From Actinomycetes bacterium (lineage in GTDB: Bacteria; Actinomycetota; Coriobacteriia; WRKU01; WQUG01): a DNA stretch of 14,686 nt. How positions within the stretch are numbered: position 1 is the first letter of the stretch; each line of letters begins with the position of its first letter. A program made the translations under genes and the position numbers. The stretch is taken from NCBI GenBank assembly GCA_031268615.1, contig JAIRWZ010000121.1:1-14686 (forward strand), read 5' to 3'. This document shows, in pieces, positions 13,382 through 14,686 of this stretch. The notes beneath the pieces were generated by a model, which was given only the letters and a program-made list of their open reading frames with translations, did not search any database and was not told the origin of the DNA.

Positions 13382-14239
13382 ATGCGTATGAGGGACTCAC
13401 GTGCGATAGCGCAGGTGGTGGGGCGCCAGATTGCCCAGGCAGCGACGGTCCTGCGCCCCGATGTAGTAGTGGCGTTGGAGGCGGCCTGTGCGCGCGAGAC
13501 GAATGCCCGTGCCCGAAACGTCCTGAGCATGTTGCTGGAAAACGCCCACCTTTCCGCTGCAAAGGACCTTCCCCTCTGCCAGGACACCGGCACGGTCTGG
13601 GTGCTGCTGGAGGCCGGTGAGGACGTCACGGGATTTCCTCCTGACCTGCAACAAGCCATTGACGCCGAGGTCGCCCGTGTCTACAAGGAGCAGGGCTTGC
13701 GCGCCTCGACTGTGCGTGACGCGCTCTGCGACCGCAGCAATCCCGGTGACAACACCCCGGCTTTCATCGAGTATCGCCGTCGCCTGGGCAAAGGTCTGAC
13801 GGTTTCAACGCTGCTGAAAGGCGCGGGGTCAGATAACGCGTCGCAGGTAGTGATGTTGCCGCCAGCTGCTGGTAAGCAGGGGATTATGGACGCACTCACT
13901 TCGCTGGTTCGGGAAAAAGGGTCGGCTGCCTGTCCGCCTCTGGTTATCGGGGTCGGCGTGGGCACGACCTTTGACAAGGTGGCTTCGCTGGCCAAGCGCG
14001 CCTTGCTGCGACCGGTGGGGCAGGCGAGCGGCGTCGCGCAGGTCGCGCAATTTGAGGCAGAACTGCTGGCAGCCGTCAACGCGACCGGCGTAGGACCTGC
14101 GGGTTTGGGTGGGGCGACGAGCGCATTGGGCGTGGCGGTAGAGACGGCGCCCGCCCACATTGCGGCGCTGCCGGTGGCTTTCAATTTGGGCTGCTGTGCT
14201 ATGCGTTCCGCGAGCGAAGTGGTGCGTGCGATACAATAG
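13382..14239 (+). CDS. Class I fumarate hydratase (fumarase/tartrate dehydratase), alpha subunit
   Basis: The alpha half of the two-subunit, iron-sulfur class I hydro-lyase that interconverts fumarate and malate (or acts on tartrate). Cluster ligands are the cysteines in LPLCQDTG, AACPPLVIGVG and NLGCCAMRSA. Other family landmarks are DRSNPGDNTPAF, GAGSDNASQVVMLPP, ALLRPVG, GPAGLGGATSALGVAVETAPAHIAALPVAFNL. At 285 residues it matches the separate alpha subunit, not the fused form. No beta subunit follows in the window; the next gene is a transporter. In-frame ATGs lie at 13373, 13382 and 13388. I chose 13382 because TG-C-GACAAT (13366-13374), a weak extended -10, ends 7 bases before it, and because the family N-terminus fits. 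No ribosome-binding site was seen. Fumarase versus tartrate dehydratase is not decided. Confidence 0.9.
   Translation: MRMRDSRAIAQVVGRQIAQAATVLRPDVVVALEAACARETNARARNVLSMLLENAHLSAAKDLPLCQDTGTVWVLLEAGEDVTGFPPDLQQAIDAEVARVYKEQGLRASTVRDALCDRSNPGDNTPAFIEYRRRLGKGLTVSTLLKGAGSDNASQVVMLPPAAGKQGIMDALTSLVREKGSAACPPLVIGVGVGTTFDKVASLAKRALLRPVGQASGVAQVAQFEAELLAAVNATGVGPAGLGGATSALGVAVETAPAHIAALPVAFNLGCCAMRSASEVVRAIQ
14232..14237 (+). promoter_or_regulatory. Candidate -10 box for the transporter gene
   Basis: TACAAT ends 6 bases before ATG 14244 and overlaps the fumarase stop codon. This spacing predicts a leaderless mRNA, matching the geometry at 1770 and 8029. No strong -35 was identified. No ribosome-binding site precedes the ATG, which supports the reading. 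Confidence 0.45.
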
Positions 14240-14243
14240 ACGA

Positions 14244-14686
14244 ATGAAAACAGCAAACACAAGACCCGAAGCCGGGCTACCGGTCGGCCCATCAAACCCA
14301 CTGACTGACCCACCGGCCAGTCCCTCTGACCCCTCAATTGCCCCCTCCAGTCCACCAGCGGACCCCTCCCGCCCACCAACCGAGCCTGCCCCGACCGACC
14401 ACGGCGGCTACACGCGCCTGTGGCAAAGCGGCGCGTTTCGCAAACTGTGGGTGGCCCAGTTTGTGTCCTCGATGGGGGATTGGCTGATTATCGGCATTCT
14501 GGTGCCGACGGTGACGGAGCTTTCCGGAGGCTCGTCGATGGCGGTTGCCGGCATTATGATTGCCAAAATCCTGCCCGCCTTGCTGCTGTCCGGTGTGGTA
14601 GGCGCGATTGTTGACCGCTTCCCGCGTCGCGATATCATGATTGTTGCTGACCTGGCACGCCTGGGCCTGGTGCTGATTTTGCTGGT
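14244..14686 (+). CDS. Major facilitator superfamily transporter, 3' end beyond the window
   Basis: The frame is open to the window edge (147 codons seen). Residues 1-52 form a low-complexity cytoplasmic tail rich in Pro, Ser and Asp. The transporter begins at about 57: RLWQSGAFRKLWVAQFVSSMGDWLIIGILVPTV is the typical first helix of the EntS/MFS_3-type drug or siderophore exporters, followed by a second helix with GIMIAKILPALLLSGVVGAIVDRFPRRDIMIVADLARL, containing the family's G-x-x-x-D-R-x-x-R-R loop between helices 2 and 3. Export substrate unknown. The start is set by the leaderless promoter geometry; a later start near residue 53 would remove the Pro-rich tail but has no good start codon that I noticed. 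Direction and spacing place it right after the fumarase gene, but it probably has its own promoter. Confidence 0.85.
   Translation, partial: MKTANTRPEAGLPVGPSNPLTDPPASPSDPSIAPSSPPADPSRPPTEPAPTDHGGYTRLWQSGAFRKLWVAQFVSSMGDWLIIGILVPTVTELSGGSSMAVAGIMIAKILPALLLSGVVGAIVDRFPRRDIMIVADLARLGLVLILL

Noticed and set aside
13681..14379. 232-codon - strand frame opposite the fumarase gene and transporter start
   Set aside because: Composition reflects the complementary strand of fumarase codons; no motif or ribosome-binding site seen.

Overview
The window is a gene-dense stretch of bacterial chromosome with every gene on the + strand. It looks actinobacterial. GC is moderate to high. Several genes have a -10 box only 6-7 bases before the start codon, which implies leaderless mRNAs, and the products are Gram-positive in type (a PASTA-domain membrane protein, a lipoprotein, a PstS with a wall-type N-terminal domain). 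A Coriobacteriia-like lineage is my best guess, from family knowledge rather than a search. No rRNA, tRNA, CRISPR array or transposase was found.

Layout: (1) 67-1642, an M42 aminopeptidase and the trans-translation factor SmpB, closed by a weak terminator. (2) 1679-6799, a high-affinity phosphate-uptake operon: a promoter with 11-bp-phased TT-rich repeats, a PstS-like lipoprotein that has lost the phosphate-binding motif, PstS with a copper-amine-oxidase-type N-terminal domain, PstC, PstA and PstB. A perfect 11-bp hairpin lies just after pstS. No phoU or two-component gene is present. (3) 6888-7835, nrdR and dut, both concerned with deoxynucleotide pools. (4) 7836-8041, a gene-free spacer with a 41-bp tandem repeat that resembles the 3' end of dut, then a promoter with a perfect dyad between its -35 and -10. 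(5) 8042-13353, a tightly packed run of def, fmt, rsmB, glpX and a PASTA protein. (6) 13382-14686, a class I fumarase alpha subunit without an adjacent beta subunit, then a major-facilitator transporter that runs off the window.

Functionally, the pst block imports phosphate: PstS captures it, PstC/PstA form the channel and PstB supplies ATP. def and fmt act at the two ends of the N-formyl-methionine cycle, rsmB modifies 16S rRNA and glpX serves gluconeogenesis. The PASTA protein is the most unusual product. Two PASTA domains precede a region that follows the outline of an N-acetylmuramoyl-L-alanine amidase but lacks the zinc ligands and catalytic glutamate, so it is more likely a cell-wall sensor or scaffold than an enzyme. 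It sits after def-fmt-rsmB, where Firmicutes commonly carry a PASTA kinase.

By eye, the phosphate block is more AT-rich than its flanks, and the G/C strand bias flips several times along the window.
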